Shown here: positions 8,889 through 17,643 of the stretch, in pieces
How the letters are laid out: each line of letters starts with the position of its first letter
How positions within the stretch are numbered: position 1 is the first letter of the stretch
Assembly (NCBI RefSeq): GCF_001659985.1
Contig: NZ_LYCS01000006.1
Coordinates: 1-64,000 of the forward strand
DNA length: 64,000 nucleotides
Direction of reading: 5' to 3'
Origin: Oceanobacillus sp. Castelsardo
GTDB lineage: Bacteria; Bacillota; Bacilli; Bacillales; Amphibacillaceae
Notes under the pieces: model-generated
Database searches by the model: none
What the model saw: only the letters and a program-made list of their open reading frames with translations
What the model was told of the DNA's origin: nothing
Made by a program: the position numbers and the translations under genes

Positions 8889-11201
8889 TTGGAATATAAA
8901 AAAAGAGATGAAAAGCCTTGGTCGAAGTACGTCAGGAAGGTGTCTATGTTCGGCACGGCGGCTTTGGCAGCGACTATTTTCTTAGGGGGGTGTCAAACGC
9001 AGACGGAGGAGGCGGATGCTGATGTGGCTCCTCAAGAAGACGCAGAAAATCAAGCAAAAGTAGAAGAAAAAACAAATGTCATGTATATCGTATTAGATGA
9101 TATGGGCTTCTCTGATTTCGGTAGCTTTGGATCTGAAATCAGTACACCAAACATAGATGAGCTAGCCGAAAATGGTTTAAAGTATAATAATTTTCATGCA
9201 GCGCCAGTTTGTTCTCCATCACGAGCTTCCTTATTAACAGGAAGAAATAATCATGCCGTTGGAATGGGAAATGTAGCAAACTTTGATTTTGGAGAAGACA
9301 ATCCAAGCCGTAGAGCCGAAATTACCGAAGAAGCCGGTTTTGTAACAGAGGTATTAGGCGAAAATGGGTATACAAATTATGGACTTGGAAAATGGCATAT
9401 TACGCCAACAGTAGAGCTTTCTCCTGCTGGTCCATATGATAGATGGCCGCTTGGAAGAGGGTTTGATAGGTACTATGGAAACTTAGAAGATTCTTCTGAT
9501 CAGTTCCGACCAGAATTATTTAGGGATAATAGTCCAGTACCTTTACCTGATACAGAAAGTTATCATTACTCTGAAGATATTGTTGCAAATGCTATACAAT
9601 ATGTTACAGATCAAGTATCGGTTCGTCCGGATGATCCATTCTTTATGTATCTTGGATTTGGTGCACAACATATGCCACATCAGGTGCCAGAGGAATATAT
9701 TAAAATGTATGAAGGCAAGTATGATGACGGCTGGGATGTTATACGGGAGCAGCGATTTAAGAAACAGAAAGAACTTGGGATTATCCCTGAAGATGCAGAA
9801 GTTGCTCCACGTGAGGAAGGCGTACAAGAGTGGGATAGTTTAAGTGATGAGCAAAAGAAAGTGTATGCAAGATTTATGGAGACATATGCAGGATTTTTAA
9901 CACATACGGATGAACAAGTTGGTAAGTTGATGGATACGCTTGAGGAAACGGGAGAACTAGATAATACAATGATTGTGTTAATTTCTGATAATGGTGCTAG
10001 CTTTTCCGGTGGACCTAATGGAGCAACGAACCAAGCTGTTGCTTATAATAAGATAGTTGCAGATTTCGATTCTGTAAAGGAAGAATACGATGAAATTGGC
10101 GGAGAATCGACAAATAGTGATTACCCTGCTGGTTGGTCCCAAGTAAGTAATACACCTTTTCCAAAATTTAAAGGTACAACACATGCTGGTGGAATACGTA
10201 CACCTATGATTGTACATTGGCCGAACGGGATAGAGGCGAAAGGTGAAGTTAGAACACAATTTACGCATGTTAGTGATATCACGGCAACTGTATATGATGT
10301 ACTAGGTATTGAGCCGCCACAAGAATTAAACGGCGTGGACCAAATGGAAGTCACAGGAGTTAGTTTTGCTGAAACGTTTGACAATTCAGATGCCGAAACA
10401 GGGAAGGACACACAGTACTTCGAACATAGTGGAAAACGTACGATTTATCATGATGGATGGAAGGCGATTTCCGTTCATGAACCTGGTACTGATTTTGATG
10501 GTGATACATGGGAACTTTACAATGTAACAGAAGATTTCTCGGAATTAAATAATATAGCGGACGAAAACCCGGAAAAAGTAGAAGAACTTGTTAAGATTTG
10601 GAATGAAGAAGCAGAAAAAAATAATGTCTTACCGTTGTCAGAGAATTTCTTGGAAGGTCTAGCTAATTTACCGGCGGATAACATACGGGCAAAAAAATCG
10701 TTTACGTATTATCCTGCAATGTCTCATTTAAGTGAATCTGCTACACCACTGACATTGGATCGTAACCATGAGATTACCATTCCAATACATTTTGAAAAAG
10801 GTGACGAAGGAGTCCTCTTAGCCTTAGGTAATGATAAGAGTGGATATACGTTCTATGTAAAAGATAACATTCTTCATTATGAGTATCATAATGGGGCGGA
10901 AAGATTTACCATGACCTCAGAAGAGAATTTAAGTGATGGAGAAAATATCGTAACATTTAGATTTGAAAACACAGGTGAGAACCAAGGTACAGGCACACTA
11001 AAGATTAATGATGAGCGTGTTGCTGAAACTGAAATAAAAACACTCCCACTAAAAACGGCTTTCGAAGGGTTGGATATTGGAAAAGATTTACTATATCCTG
11101 TAAGCCCAGAATATGCGGAAGAGGGAAGCTTCCCATTCACTGGTGAAATTGAAAAGGTTCAATATGATTTTGAAGAGGCCGAACGAGTACTATTTGAATA
11201 A
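8889..11201 (+). CDS. Lipoprotein arylsulfatase, cysteine-type
   Basis: This predicted surface-anchored sulfatase (about 770 residues) hydrolyses sulfate esters. An N-terminal signal ends in the lipobox FLGGC. The sulfatase core has the metal-binding IVLDDMGFSDFG and the signature CSPSRASLLTGR, whose first cysteine (C108) is the residue converted to formylglycine, plus KWHITP and LISDNGAS. After the core (about 560) there is a C-terminal beta-rich region (about 600-770) like that of large arylsulfatases. The TTG at 8889 is chosen: AGGAGG lies nine bases upstream, whereas the ATG at 8856 has no site. It is paired with the FGE just upstream. The natural substrate is unknown. Confidence 0.93.
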   Translation: MEYKKRDEKPWSKYVRKVSMFGTAALAATIFLGGCQTQTEEADADVAPQEDAENQAKVEEKTNVMYIVLDDMGFSDFGSFGSEISTPNIDELAENGLKYNNFHAAPVCSPSRASLLTGRNNHAVGMGNVANFDFGEDNPSRRAEITEEAGFVTEVLGENGYTNYGLGKWHITPTVELSPAGPYDRWPLGRGFDRYYGNLEDSSDQFRPELFRDNSPVPLPDTESYHYSEDIVANAIQYVTDQVSVRPDDPFFMYLGFGAQHMPHQVPEEYIKMYEGKYDDGWDVIREQRFKKQKELGIIPEDAEVAPREEGVQEWDSLSDEQKKVYARFMETYAGFLTHTDEQVGKLMDTLEETGELDNTMIVLISDNGASFSGGPNGATNQAVAYNKIVADFDSVKEEYDEIGGESTNSDYPAGWSQVSNTPFPKFKGTTHAGGIRTPMIVHWPNGIEAKGEVRTQFTHVSDITATVYDVLGIEPPQELNGVDQMEVTGVSFAETFDNSDAETGKDTQYFEHSGKRTIYHDGWKAISVHEPGTDFDGDTWELYNVTEDFSELNNIADENPEKVEELVKIWNEEAEKNNVLPLSENFLEGLANLPADNIRAKKSFTYYPAMSHLSESATPLTLDRNHEITIPIHFEKGDEGVLLALGNDKSGYTFYVKDNILHYEYHNGAERFTMTSEENLSDGENIVTFRFENTGENQGTGTLKINDERVAETEIKTLPLKTAFEGLDIGKDLLYPVSPEYAEEGSFPFTGEIEKVQYDFEEAERVLFE

Positions 11202-11210
11202 AAATAATGG

Positions 11211-11238
11211 AGGAGCGGTTATTGATCTGCTCCTTCTT
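11211..11238 (+). terminator. Weak hairpin after sulfatase
   Basis: AGGAGC (11211-11216) pairs with GCTCCT (11229-11234), followed by a short TTCTT. This is a plausible but weak terminator. Confidence 0.4.
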
Positions 11239-11345
11239 ACATTCCAACAAAAACCTTCAGTTTCTATGTGAAAATTAGTGTTTCCATGTCAATTGATTAA
11301 TTATGTAATATTCTTTATAATTTAAATATTACTGCACTTGAATTA

Positions 11346-11359
11346 TGTAAACGTTTACA
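11346..11359. promoter_or_regulatory. Perfect cre (CcpA) site before sensor gene
   Basis: TGTAAACGTTTACA matches the cre consensus TGWAANCGNTNWCA at all 14 positions and is fully palindromic. It lies 44 bases before the chosen start of the phenol-sensor regulator, where CcpA binding would repress it in the presence of glucose or mannitol. Confidence 0.8.
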
Positions 11360-11403
11360 AAAGTCGTAGTCTAAAGTTACTACTAATAAGGAGTGAAGAA
11401 TGT

Positions 11404-13299
11404 TTGGAAGTGAAAAAATACCTGCAGCTTGAGCGTGATATAAGTTTTAAAGACGATGGTTTAATTTATACAGAAGGTAGCAGAGCGATTTTAGTCCCAA
11501 CATCTTCATTTGGTATTTTAAGAAAAGATTTATACTTGAACATAGGAAAGGAAAGGGTAAAAGGTTTCTTGATTCGTTATGGGGCTGACCTTGGACGGAA
11601 AGATGCCAAGACCATACTAAAAAAGTTTAAAAGTGAACCAATCGAAACAATTATCCAAAAAGGTCCTGTTTATCATCAGTTACAAGGACATGTTATTCCA
11701 ACCATAACAAATTTGAGGGCAGAAAAGCACGGGAATAAAATCTCTACTTATTTGGAAGGTACATGGGAACATTCATATGAAGTAGAGGAGCATATTGATC
11801 AATTTGGAATAGCTGACGAGCCGGTTTGCCATACATTGGCTGGATATGCTAGTGGATTTCTTACTGAGGTTTGTAATCAAACTGTGTTATTTAAGGAAGT
11901 ATCATGTGTTGGAAAAGGGGATAAAATCTGTAAATATGTTGGTAGAACGATTGATTACTGGACAGAGGATATGAATGAAGAACTGAAATATTACAATGAG
12001 GAACCTATTGTAAAAGAACTGGAACTAACGTTTGAAAAGTTGTTAGAAGAACGGAATCATTTACAAAAAGTTTCTTCTATATATAATAAATTAACGGAAG
12101 AAATCTTAAAAGGAAAAGATTTGGATTCTATCACGGATTTCGTATTTAATTTAACACAAACTCCGATTTTAATCGAAAATTCAGATTTACATCCCATTGC
12201 ATCAGGGGGAATTTCAGCTGAACAATTGAATGGACTAAATGAATCATTTAAAGAGTATGTTCAGTGTAAAGAAACAATGAAAAAATCATTTCAACGAACG
12301 AAAATAATAAAAATGGAAGATTATTTTAGAATAACTACTCCAATTGTTTTACAAGGGAAAACAATTGGATATTGTTCTTTCGTGTATGAAGGATCTGAGG
12401 AAGAGAATTCAACATTTCTTCAAATGATTATTGAACGAATTTCCTCAATTTGTGCTTTATATATATTAAATAAGAGAACGGAAACGGAAGCAGAAAATCG
12501 AATGAAAGGTCGATTTTTAGAACAAATTGTTAACAATGAATATACAAAAGAAGAGATTTTAAGAAGAAGTACCTTTGTAGGATTAGATTTATTACAACCA
12601 TATTACATCATGGTCATCCGCTTTGATTTATTTAAAAAGAATTATAAGGAAGAATTAACCTTTCTTGAAGAAATGATAAAAGGTACATCAACTTATTTTC
12701 AAAAACTGGATATTCATATTTTGATGGGGCAACAAGCAAATGATTTAGTACTATTAGTTCTAAAAAGTGAAATAAAGGATAAAGGAATTAAATATCTATG
12801 TTCAAGTTATTTAGAAAACCTATCAAATATGTATCCGTCTGTAACGTTTCGAGCGGGAATTAGTATGGAGTCTGAAGAAATTGAAAAAGCCTCTGCCAGT
12901 TATAATGAAGCTCTTACTTCTATGAGAATGACTACAGAAGAAAATAACATAATGGAATTTGAATCTTTAGGAATTATTGGATCTTTAATCAGTACGAATA
13001 ACCAAATAGAAGTTGAAAGAACTGCAATAAACACTCTAAAACCTCTTTGTGATGATTTGGAAGACCACAAAAAAATGGAATTAATTAAAACATTATACGT
13101 CTATTTACAAAATGGTGGAAATTTAGAACAAACCGCTTCTGATTTAGCGTTATCATTAAGTGGACTCAGGTATCGAGTTGGAAAAATTGAAAAATTATTA
13201 GAACAAGACTTAAGAAACCCAGAAGTATCGTACAAATTATTGTTATCCATACAAACATTAATATCAATTGGAAAAATTAATCATCTTGAAAAATATTAA
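11404..13299 (+). CDS. Phenol-sensing regulator: XylR_N + V4R + PucR-type HTH
   Basis: This protein (about 631 residues) is probably the activator of the aromatic pathway. The N-terminal half resembles the ligand domain of DmpR/XylR/MopR: XylR_N (about 10-110), then V4R. The V4R zinc ligands are present: C142, E165, C168 and C176, with spacings of 23, 3 and 8 residues as in DmpR-type sensors, plus the GYASGF motif. A central region (about 220-480) leads to a C-terminal PucR-family helix-turn-helix (LEQTASDLALSLSGLRYRVGKIEKLL). There is no sigma-54 AAA+ domain. The TTG at 11404, 10 bases after AGGAG, is the likeliest start; GTG at 11410 is an alternative. A perfect cre site is upstream. Confidence 0.85.
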   Translation: MEVKKYLQLERDISFKDDGLIYTEGSRAILVPTSSFGILRKDLYLNIGKERVKGFLIRYGADLGRKDAKTILKKFKSEPIETIIQKGPVYHQLQGHVIPTITNLRAEKHGNKISTYLEGTWEHSYEVEEHIDQFGIADEPVCHTLAGYASGFLTEVCNQTVLFKEVSCVGKGDKICKYVGRTIDYWTEDMNEELKYYNEEPIVKELELTFEKLLEERNHLQKVSSIYNKLTEEILKGKDLDSITDFVFNLTQTPILIENSDLHPIASGGISAEQLNGLNESFKEYVQCKETMKKSFQRTKIIKMEDYFRITTPIVLQGKTIGYCSFVYEGSEEENSTFLQMIIERISSICALYILNKRTETEAENRMKGRFLEQIVNNEYTKEEILRRSTFVGLDLLQPYYIMVIRFDLFKKNYKEELTFLEEMIKGTSTYFQKLDIHILMGQQANDLVLLVLKSEIKDKGIKYLCSSYLENLSNMYPSVTFRAGISMESEEIEKASASYNEALTSMRMTTEENNIMEFESLGIIGSLISTNNQIEVERTAINTLKPLCDDLEDHKKMELIKTLYVYLQNGGNLEQTASDLALSLSGLRYRVGKIEKLLEQDLRNPEVSYKLLLSIQTLISIGKINHLEKY

Positions 13300-13303
13300 T
13301 ACC

Positions 13304-13335
13304 AAAGTCTCCAAAGATGGGGGCTTTTTAATTTT
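13304..13335 (+). terminator. Terminator after sensor gene
   Basis: AAAGTCTCC (13304-13312) pairs with GGGGGCTTT (13319-13327) through several G-T pairs and is followed by TTAATTTT. Confidence 0.65.
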
Positions 13336-13425
13336 GTATATTTTAAGTTTAGAATGGTAATTTGCATATACTAACATTTTATGTTTAAAAATTATGTATA
13401 TTCAAACATCTGGTGTTGTTGTTTA

Positions 13426-13439
13426 TGTAAGCGCTTTTA
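13426..13439. promoter_or_regulatory. Near-consensus cre site before monooxygenase gene
   Basis: TGTAAGCGCTTTTA matches the cre consensus at 13 of 14 positions. It lies 64 bases before the phenol hydroxylase start, so catabolite repression may act on the pathway genes as well as on their regulator. Confidence 0.55.
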
Positions 13440-13502
13440 AATAAAATAAACATAAGAACTGTAGCAATAGTAAAAACATAAAAAGCATTGGAGGATGAAT
13501 GA

Positions 13503-15017
13503 ATGTTAACAGGTAAAGAGTATTTGGAAAGTTTAAGAGACGGTAGAGAAGTTTATTTAAACGGTGAAAAAGTAGAGGATGTAACAACTCATCCAGCATT
13601 TCGAAATGCGGCACGTTCCTATGCAAGAATGTATGATGCGCTACATGATCCCGAAACAAGCAAAAAGTTAGTTACCGAAAATGAATATGGAGATAAAACA
13701 CATTGGTTCTTTAAAACACCAAGAAGTTCTGAGGATTTACTTAAAACTAGGGATGCGATTGCTGAATGGGCTAAGTTGAGTTATGGATTTATGGGGCGTA
13801 CTCCTGATTATAAAGCTTCTTTTCTTGGTCATTTAAATGGATTTGCAGACTATTATGTAGGTTTTGAGGATAATGCAAAGGCATGGTACAGAAAAGCATC
13901 CAAAGATGTACCATTCGTTAACCATACCATCATTAATCCACAAGTTGATCGTTCCAAACCACTTCATGAAAACAAAGATGTATTTGTACGTGCGCTTGAA
14001 GAGAGAGATGATGGGATTATTGTAAGCGGTGCTAAAATGGTAGGTACCTCTGCGCCATTAACGAACTATAATTTCGTAGCGAACTACGGGCCGAGAGATT
14101 TAGGAGGAGGGGACCAAAGTCATGCACTTATCTTTATAGTGCCAATGAATGCACCTGGTTTGAAGATGATTAGTCGCACATCCTTTGAGTTAAATGCTGC
14201 AACAAATGGAACACCATTTGATTATCCACTTTCAAGCCGCTTTGATGAAAATGATTCAGTTATCGTATTGGATAATGTATTCATTCCATGGGAAGATGTT
14301 TTGGCTTATAAAAATGTGGATGTATCAAATAATTTTGTACCTGAGACGGGTTTTGTAAATAGATTCAGTTTCCACGGTGCGTCTCGGTTAGCTGTAAAAC
14401 TAGATTTCATGGCAGGATTACTGCTAAAAGCTACAGAGGGAGCAGGTACAAAGCAATTTAGAGGAGTGCAGGTCAATATTGGGGAAGTATTAGCGCTTCG
14501 TAATATGATATGGAGTCTAACAACAGCCATGGCTAGTGATCCAGATGAAGGAATGAATGGTGTAGCAGTTCCGAATGGGTTCGCTGCAAATGCTTATCGT
14601 GTACTTGCGCCAAATACTTGGGTGAGGGTTAAAAATATTTTTGAACAAGTGGTTGCCGGTGGCCTGATTCAATTACCTTCCAGTTCAAAAGATTTTTTAA
14701 ATCCAGATACAAGACCATTTATTGACAAATATTACCGTGGTACTGGAATTTCTGCAGAAGAACGAGTTAAATTACTAAAAATGATTTGGGATGCTATTGG
14801 TTCTGAATTTGGAGGACGTCATGAGCTTTATGAAGTAAACTATGCAGGTAATACAGAAAATATTCGTTTAGAGGCATTGAAACATGCGGAAGCAGTAGGT
14901 GCAGCAGAATCGTATAAAGCATTTGCGGATTTAGCAATGAGTGATTATGACTTAAATGGATGGACGAATAAAACATGGATTAATCCATCTGAAGTTGATA
15001 ATTTGGTAAAACAATAA
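13503..15017 (+). CDS. Two-component flavin monooxygenase, oxygenase part (phenol 2-hydroxylase type)
   Basis: This 504-residue protein is an FADH2-using aromatic ortho-hydroxylase of the HpaB/PheA1 family. The start (MLTGKEYLESLRDGREVYLNG) and segments such as THPAFRNAARSYARMYDALHDP, SKDVPFVNHTIINPQVDRSK and PETGFVNRFSFHGASRLAVKLDF are typical. Family members act on 4-hydroxyphenylacetate, phenol or chlorophenols. Here the next genes encode the flavin reductase, catechol 2,3-dioxygenase and a catechol-type lower pathway, and the regulator has a phenol-type sensor domain, so phenol to catechol is the best reading. The length matches thermophilic Bacillus phenol hydroxylases. ATG follows GGAGGATGAATGA. 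Confidence 0.88.
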   Translation: MLTGKEYLESLRDGREVYLNGEKVEDVTTHPAFRNAARSYARMYDALHDPETSKKLVTENEYGDKTHWFFKTPRSSEDLLKTRDAIAEWAKLSYGFMGRTPDYKASFLGHLNGFADYYVGFEDNAKAWYRKASKDVPFVNHTIINPQVDRSKPLHENKDVFVRALEERDDGIIVSGAKMVGTSAPLTNYNFVANYGPRDLGGGDQSHALIFIVPMNAPGLKMISRTSFELNAATNGTPFDYPLSSRFDENDSVIVLDNVFIPWEDVLAYKNVDVSNNFVPETGFVNRFSFHGASRLAVKLDFMAGLLLKATEGAGTKQFRGVQVNIGEVLALRNMIWSLTTAMASDPDEGMNGVAVPNGFAANAYRVLAPNTWVRVKNIFEQVVAGGLIQLPSSSKDFLNPDTRPFIDKYYRGTGISAEERVKLLKMIWDAIGSEFGGRHELYEVNYAGNTENIRLEALKHAEAVGAAESYKAFADLAMSDYDLNGWTNKTWINPSEVDNLVKQ

Positions 15018-15048
15018 ATTGATAAATTTCTAAAGGGGAGGATTTAGT

Positions 15049-15531
15049 ATGGATGATCGTCAATTTAGAAATGCTATGGGGAAATTCGCTACTGGAGTAA
15101 ATGTGATTACAACAGAATTTAATGGGGATGTTCATGGAATGACAGCTAATGCATTTATGTCTGTTTCTTTGGATCCAAAACTGGTTGTTATTTCTATTGG
15201 AGAAAATGCAAGCATGCTAGAAAAAATCCGTAAAAGTAAAAAGTATGCTGTAAACATTCTGTCTAATAATCAAAAGGACTTATCGATGATATTTGCAGGT
15301 CAAATCAAAGAGGAAAGACATGTTGATTTTGAATGGTTAGCGGATCTACCGGTTATCAAAGGAGCTTCAACACAAATTTCGTGTGAAGTTGTAAATGAGC
15401 ATGTAGAAGGGGACCATACGCTTTTTATTGGAAAAGTAGTTGATCTGAAGCTTCAGGAATGTTCGGATCCGTTACTTTTTTATAAAGGTCAATATTCTTC
15501 TTTAGAAAAAACAAGTAATCTAGTTATGTAA
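15049..15531 (+). CDS. Flavin reductase component of the phenol hydroxylase
   Basis: This NAD(P)H:flavin oxidoreductase of 160 residues should supply reduced FAD to the oxygenase encoded 31 bases upstream. It belongs to the flavin-reductase-like HpaC/PheA2 family: MGKFATGVNVIT, GMTANAFMSVSLDPKL and GDHTLFIGKVVDL are the recognisable blocks. A good ribosome binding site (GGGGAGGA) precedes the ATG. A clearly related second copy is encoded at 29722-30186 beside the sulfur genes, so the two may have arisen by duplication. Confidence 0.9.
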   Translation: MDDRQFRNAMGKFATGVNVITTEFNGDVHGMTANAFMSVSLDPKLVVISIGENASMLEKIRKSKKYAVNILSNNQKDLSMIFAGQIKEERHVDFEWLADLPVIKGASTQISCEVVNEHVEGDHTLFIGKVVDLKLQECSDPLLFYKGQYSSLEKTSNLVM

Positions 15532-15538
15532 TCTTGCA

Positions 15539-15577
15539 GCTAACAATTTGTTTGTACAATTCAAACAAATTGTTAGC
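15539..15577 (+). other. Perfect 16-bp stem-loop without T tract
   Basis: Bases 15539-15554 pair perfectly with 15562-15577 around a seven-base loop, eight bases after the flavin reductase stop. The following bases (TCACGTT) do not form a T run. It may stabilise or process the upstream mRNA rather than terminate it. Confidence 0.6.
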
Positions 15578-15625
15578 TCACGTTAAATATTAAATCTATT
15601 TAAAAAATTTAGTAAAATAATATAA

Positions 15626-15648
15626 TTTGTCCGTTATAGAGGGACAAA
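15626..15648. promoter_or_regulatory. Inverted repeat TTTGTCC-N9-GGACAAA
   Basis: A seven-base inverted repeat lies about 125 bases before the dioxygenase gene, just upstream of a cre-like site. Its symmetry suits a dimeric regulator such as the pathway's IclR-type or PucR-type protein. This is inferred from symmetry and position only. Confidence 0.35.
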
Positions 15649-15654
15649 GGGATT

Positions 15655-15668
15655 TGAAAACGCTTTAA
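15655..15668. promoter_or_regulatory. cre-like site before catechol dioxygenase, distal
   Basis: TGAAAACGCTTTAA matches the cre consensus at 13 of 14 positions. Confidence 0.5.
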
Positions 15669-15719
15669 AACTGATTATTATATAGTTAATAGCAAAGACA
15701 TCTAGGTTGAAGCTGGAAA

Positions 15720-15733
15720 TGAAAGCGTTTCCT
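15720..15733. promoter_or_regulatory. cre-like site before catechol dioxygenase, proximal
   Basis: TGAAAGCGTTTCCT matches the cre consensus at 12 of 14 positions and lies 38 bases before the dioxygenase start. With the distal site it would bracket the likely promoter. Confidence 0.4.
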
Positions 15734-15771
15734 AAAAAATAAAACTATTTAATTACAGGGAGGAATTTGTA

Positions 15772-16755
15772 ATGAGTCAGTTTAAAGAACCAATTTTTGA
15801 TGTAGCACAATTAGCACATGTTGAGCTTTTATCTCCAAAGCCACAAGAGTCTGTAGAATTTTTTACTAGATTTTTGGGGATGGATGTAACGGCTCGTGAA
15901 GGTCAATCTGTATATTTAAAAGCTTATGAGGATACGTATCAAAACACGCTGAAAATTACTGAATCTAATGATGCTGGTTTGGGTCACATAGGATGGCGAA
16001 CACAATCACCACAAGCACTAGAACGTCGTGTGGAAGCGGTTAAGGCAACTGGATTAGGTCAAGGTTGGATTAATGGAGATATCGGACATGGCCCAGCATA
16101 TCAGTTTGCAACACCTGATGGTCACAATATGGAGTTGCTATTTGACGTTGAATACTATCAACCAAAAGAAGAAGAAAAAACAAGACTTTTAAACCGTAAT
16201 GTAAAGCGTCCTGATCGCGGTGTACCTGTGCGTCGCTTGGATCATATTAATCTTATGACTGCAAATCCAGCTAAAAATACAGATTTTTTAGTGGATGCAC
16301 TTGGATTTAGAGTCAGAGAGCAAATCCAGGATAATGGTAATGTTCTTGCTAGTTGGATGAGTGTTTCTAACTTGGTGCATGAAATTGCATTTATGCCAGA
16401 ACCAAATCAAATTCCGGGTAAACTGCATCACCTATGCTACTGGTATGGAATTCCACAAAACCTATATGATGTTGCAGATCTGTTAAAAGATAATGATATC
16501 TTTATTGAAGTACCGCCAAACAAACATGGTATTAGTCAAGCGTTCTGTATGTATGTATACGAGCCAGGTGGAAACCGTATTGAGCTATTTGGTGACGCAG
16601 GATATTTAATAACTGACCCAACTTGGGAACCTGTCATTTGGGAAATGAAAGATACACCTGGATATGGGGATACTTGGATTGGTACTGCTTTTCCTGATTC
16701 ATGGTGGAACCAAGGTACTCCTGTAACGTTACAAGAAGCTGTAAAGTCTAAATAA
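15772..16755 (+). CDS. Catechol 2,3-dioxygenase
   Basis: This extradiol dioxygenase opens catechol to 2-hydroxymuconic semialdehyde using non-haem iron (or manganese). The 327-residue protein has two vicinal-oxygen-chelate domains. Metal ligands are visible in the C-terminal one: histidine in RRLDHINLM (about 156), histidine in KLHHLCYWYG (about 222) and glutamate in GNRIELFGD (about 274). Length and sequence recall the PheB-type enzymes of phenol-degrading Bacillus/Geobacillus. It has its own upstream region with cre-like sites, so it may be transcribed separately from the hydroxylase genes. GGGAGGA precedes the ATG. Confidence 0.93.
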   Translation: MSQFKEPIFDVAQLAHVELLSPKPQESVEFFTRFLGMDVTAREGQSVYLKAYEDTYQNTLKITESNDAGLGHIGWRTQSPQALERRVEAVKATGLGQGWINGDIGHGPAYQFATPDGHNMELLFDVEYYQPKEEEKTRLLNRNVKRPDRGVPVRRLDHINLMTANPAKNTDFLVDALGFRVREQIQDNGNVLASWMSVSNLVHEIAFMPEPNQIPGKLHHLCYWYGIPQNLYDVADLLKDNDIFIEVPPNKHGISQAFCMYVYEPGGNRIELFGDAGYLITDPTWEPVIWEMKDTPGYGDTWIGTAFPDSWWNQGTPVTLQEAVKSK

Positions 16756-16762
16756 TGGGAAA

Positions 16763-16800
16763 AAGGTTTCTTTAAATAGTATTTAAAGAAACCTTCCCAT
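16763..16800. terminator. Bidirectional terminator between dioxygenase and IclR genes
   Basis: Bases 16763-16777 pair perfectly with 16781-16795 around a three-base loop. T/A-rich flanks serve the converging genes on both strands. Confidence 0.85.
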
Positions 16801-16814
16801 TTTACATATTAAAT

Positions 16815-17591
16815 TTATCTGCTCCAGTAACCAAGTCTTTCAGATATCAATTCCCCAGCACGGATTAGTTCACGTGCAAAGAATTGTATTCTTGGTAAAG
16901 TAAAGCGGTTACTTGGGCCAACTAGATTGATAGCGGAAATAACTTTACCTGAATGGTCACGAATTGGTGCGGAAACGGAGGTAACATCACGTCTAAATTC
17001 CCCCCTACTTACAGAATATCCTTGTTTACGAATTTTGTTTAGTTCGTTATGAAACTCATTTCTATCTGTAATAGTGGTGGTCGTGAATTTTATAAGACCA
17101 TTACGTAAAAAAGAGTCGACAAGATATGATTCACTATGTGCAAGTAAAAGCTTTCCTGAGCTTGTACAATGTGTATGATTATGCAATCCAGAATGGGATC
17201 GTAATTCAATGGAGTTGTCACTCTCAACTTTGCATAAGTAAACAACCTCGAGTTTATCCAAGATTGCCAGATGAGATGTTTCTTTATGGGTATGTGCGAG
17301 TTTCGCTACAATGGGAAATGCTTCATGATGAAGGTCAATATTTCCTAAGAAGATAGAACTTAACTCTAGTACGGATAGACCAAGTTCATATTTATTCGTT
17401 TCCTCATTCTTACGTACAAAACCTTGCGATGCGAGTGTGACTAGAATTCGTTGTACACTGCTTTTTCCTATTCCGAGTTCAGATGCAAGTTCACGAACTC
17501 CTTTTTGTGGTTGTTCCATAGTAAAGGCGTGTAATATCCGAAGGGCATTGTTCACTGATGATAGTAGATTTTTAGATTCGGTTTGTTTCAT
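16815..17591 (-). CDS. IclR-family transcriptional regulator
   Basis: This 258-residue regulator has an N-terminal winged helix-turn-helix (GVRELASELGIGKSSVQRILVTLASQGFV) and a C-terminal IclR ligand-binding domain with a DVTSVSAPIRDHSGKVISAINLVGP ending. It is transcribed towards the dioxygenase gene and divergently from the lower-pathway genes that begin at 17825. IclR proteins often control aromatic catabolism, so it probably represses or activates this pathway. The start is the ATG at 17591 with AAAGGAGG in front. A longer open frame to 17690 runs into a dispersed repeat and is not believed. Confidence 0.88.
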   Translation of the reverse strand: MKQTESKNLLSSVNNALRILHAFTMEQPQKGVRELASELGIGKSSVQRILVTLASQGFVRKNEETNKYELGLSVLELSSIFLGNIDLHHEAFPIVAKLAHTHKETSHLAILDKLEVVYLCKVESDNSIELRSHSGLHNHTHCTSSGKLLLAHSESYLVDSFLRNGLIKFTTTTITDRNEFHNELNKIRKQGYSVSRGEFRRDVTSVSAPIRDHSGKVISAINLVGPSNRFTLPRIQFFARELIRAGELISERLGYWSR

Positions 17592-17643
17592 AGCGATTGT
17601 CCTCCTTTTAGGCAGGTAGGAAAGTATAAAATCTTTCCCGTCT

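Noticed and set aside
11204-11360. Strong terminator plus sigma-54 promoter before the sensor gene
   Set aside because: The hairpin is weak and no GG-N10-GC element is present; the regulator also lacks a sigma-54 activation domain.
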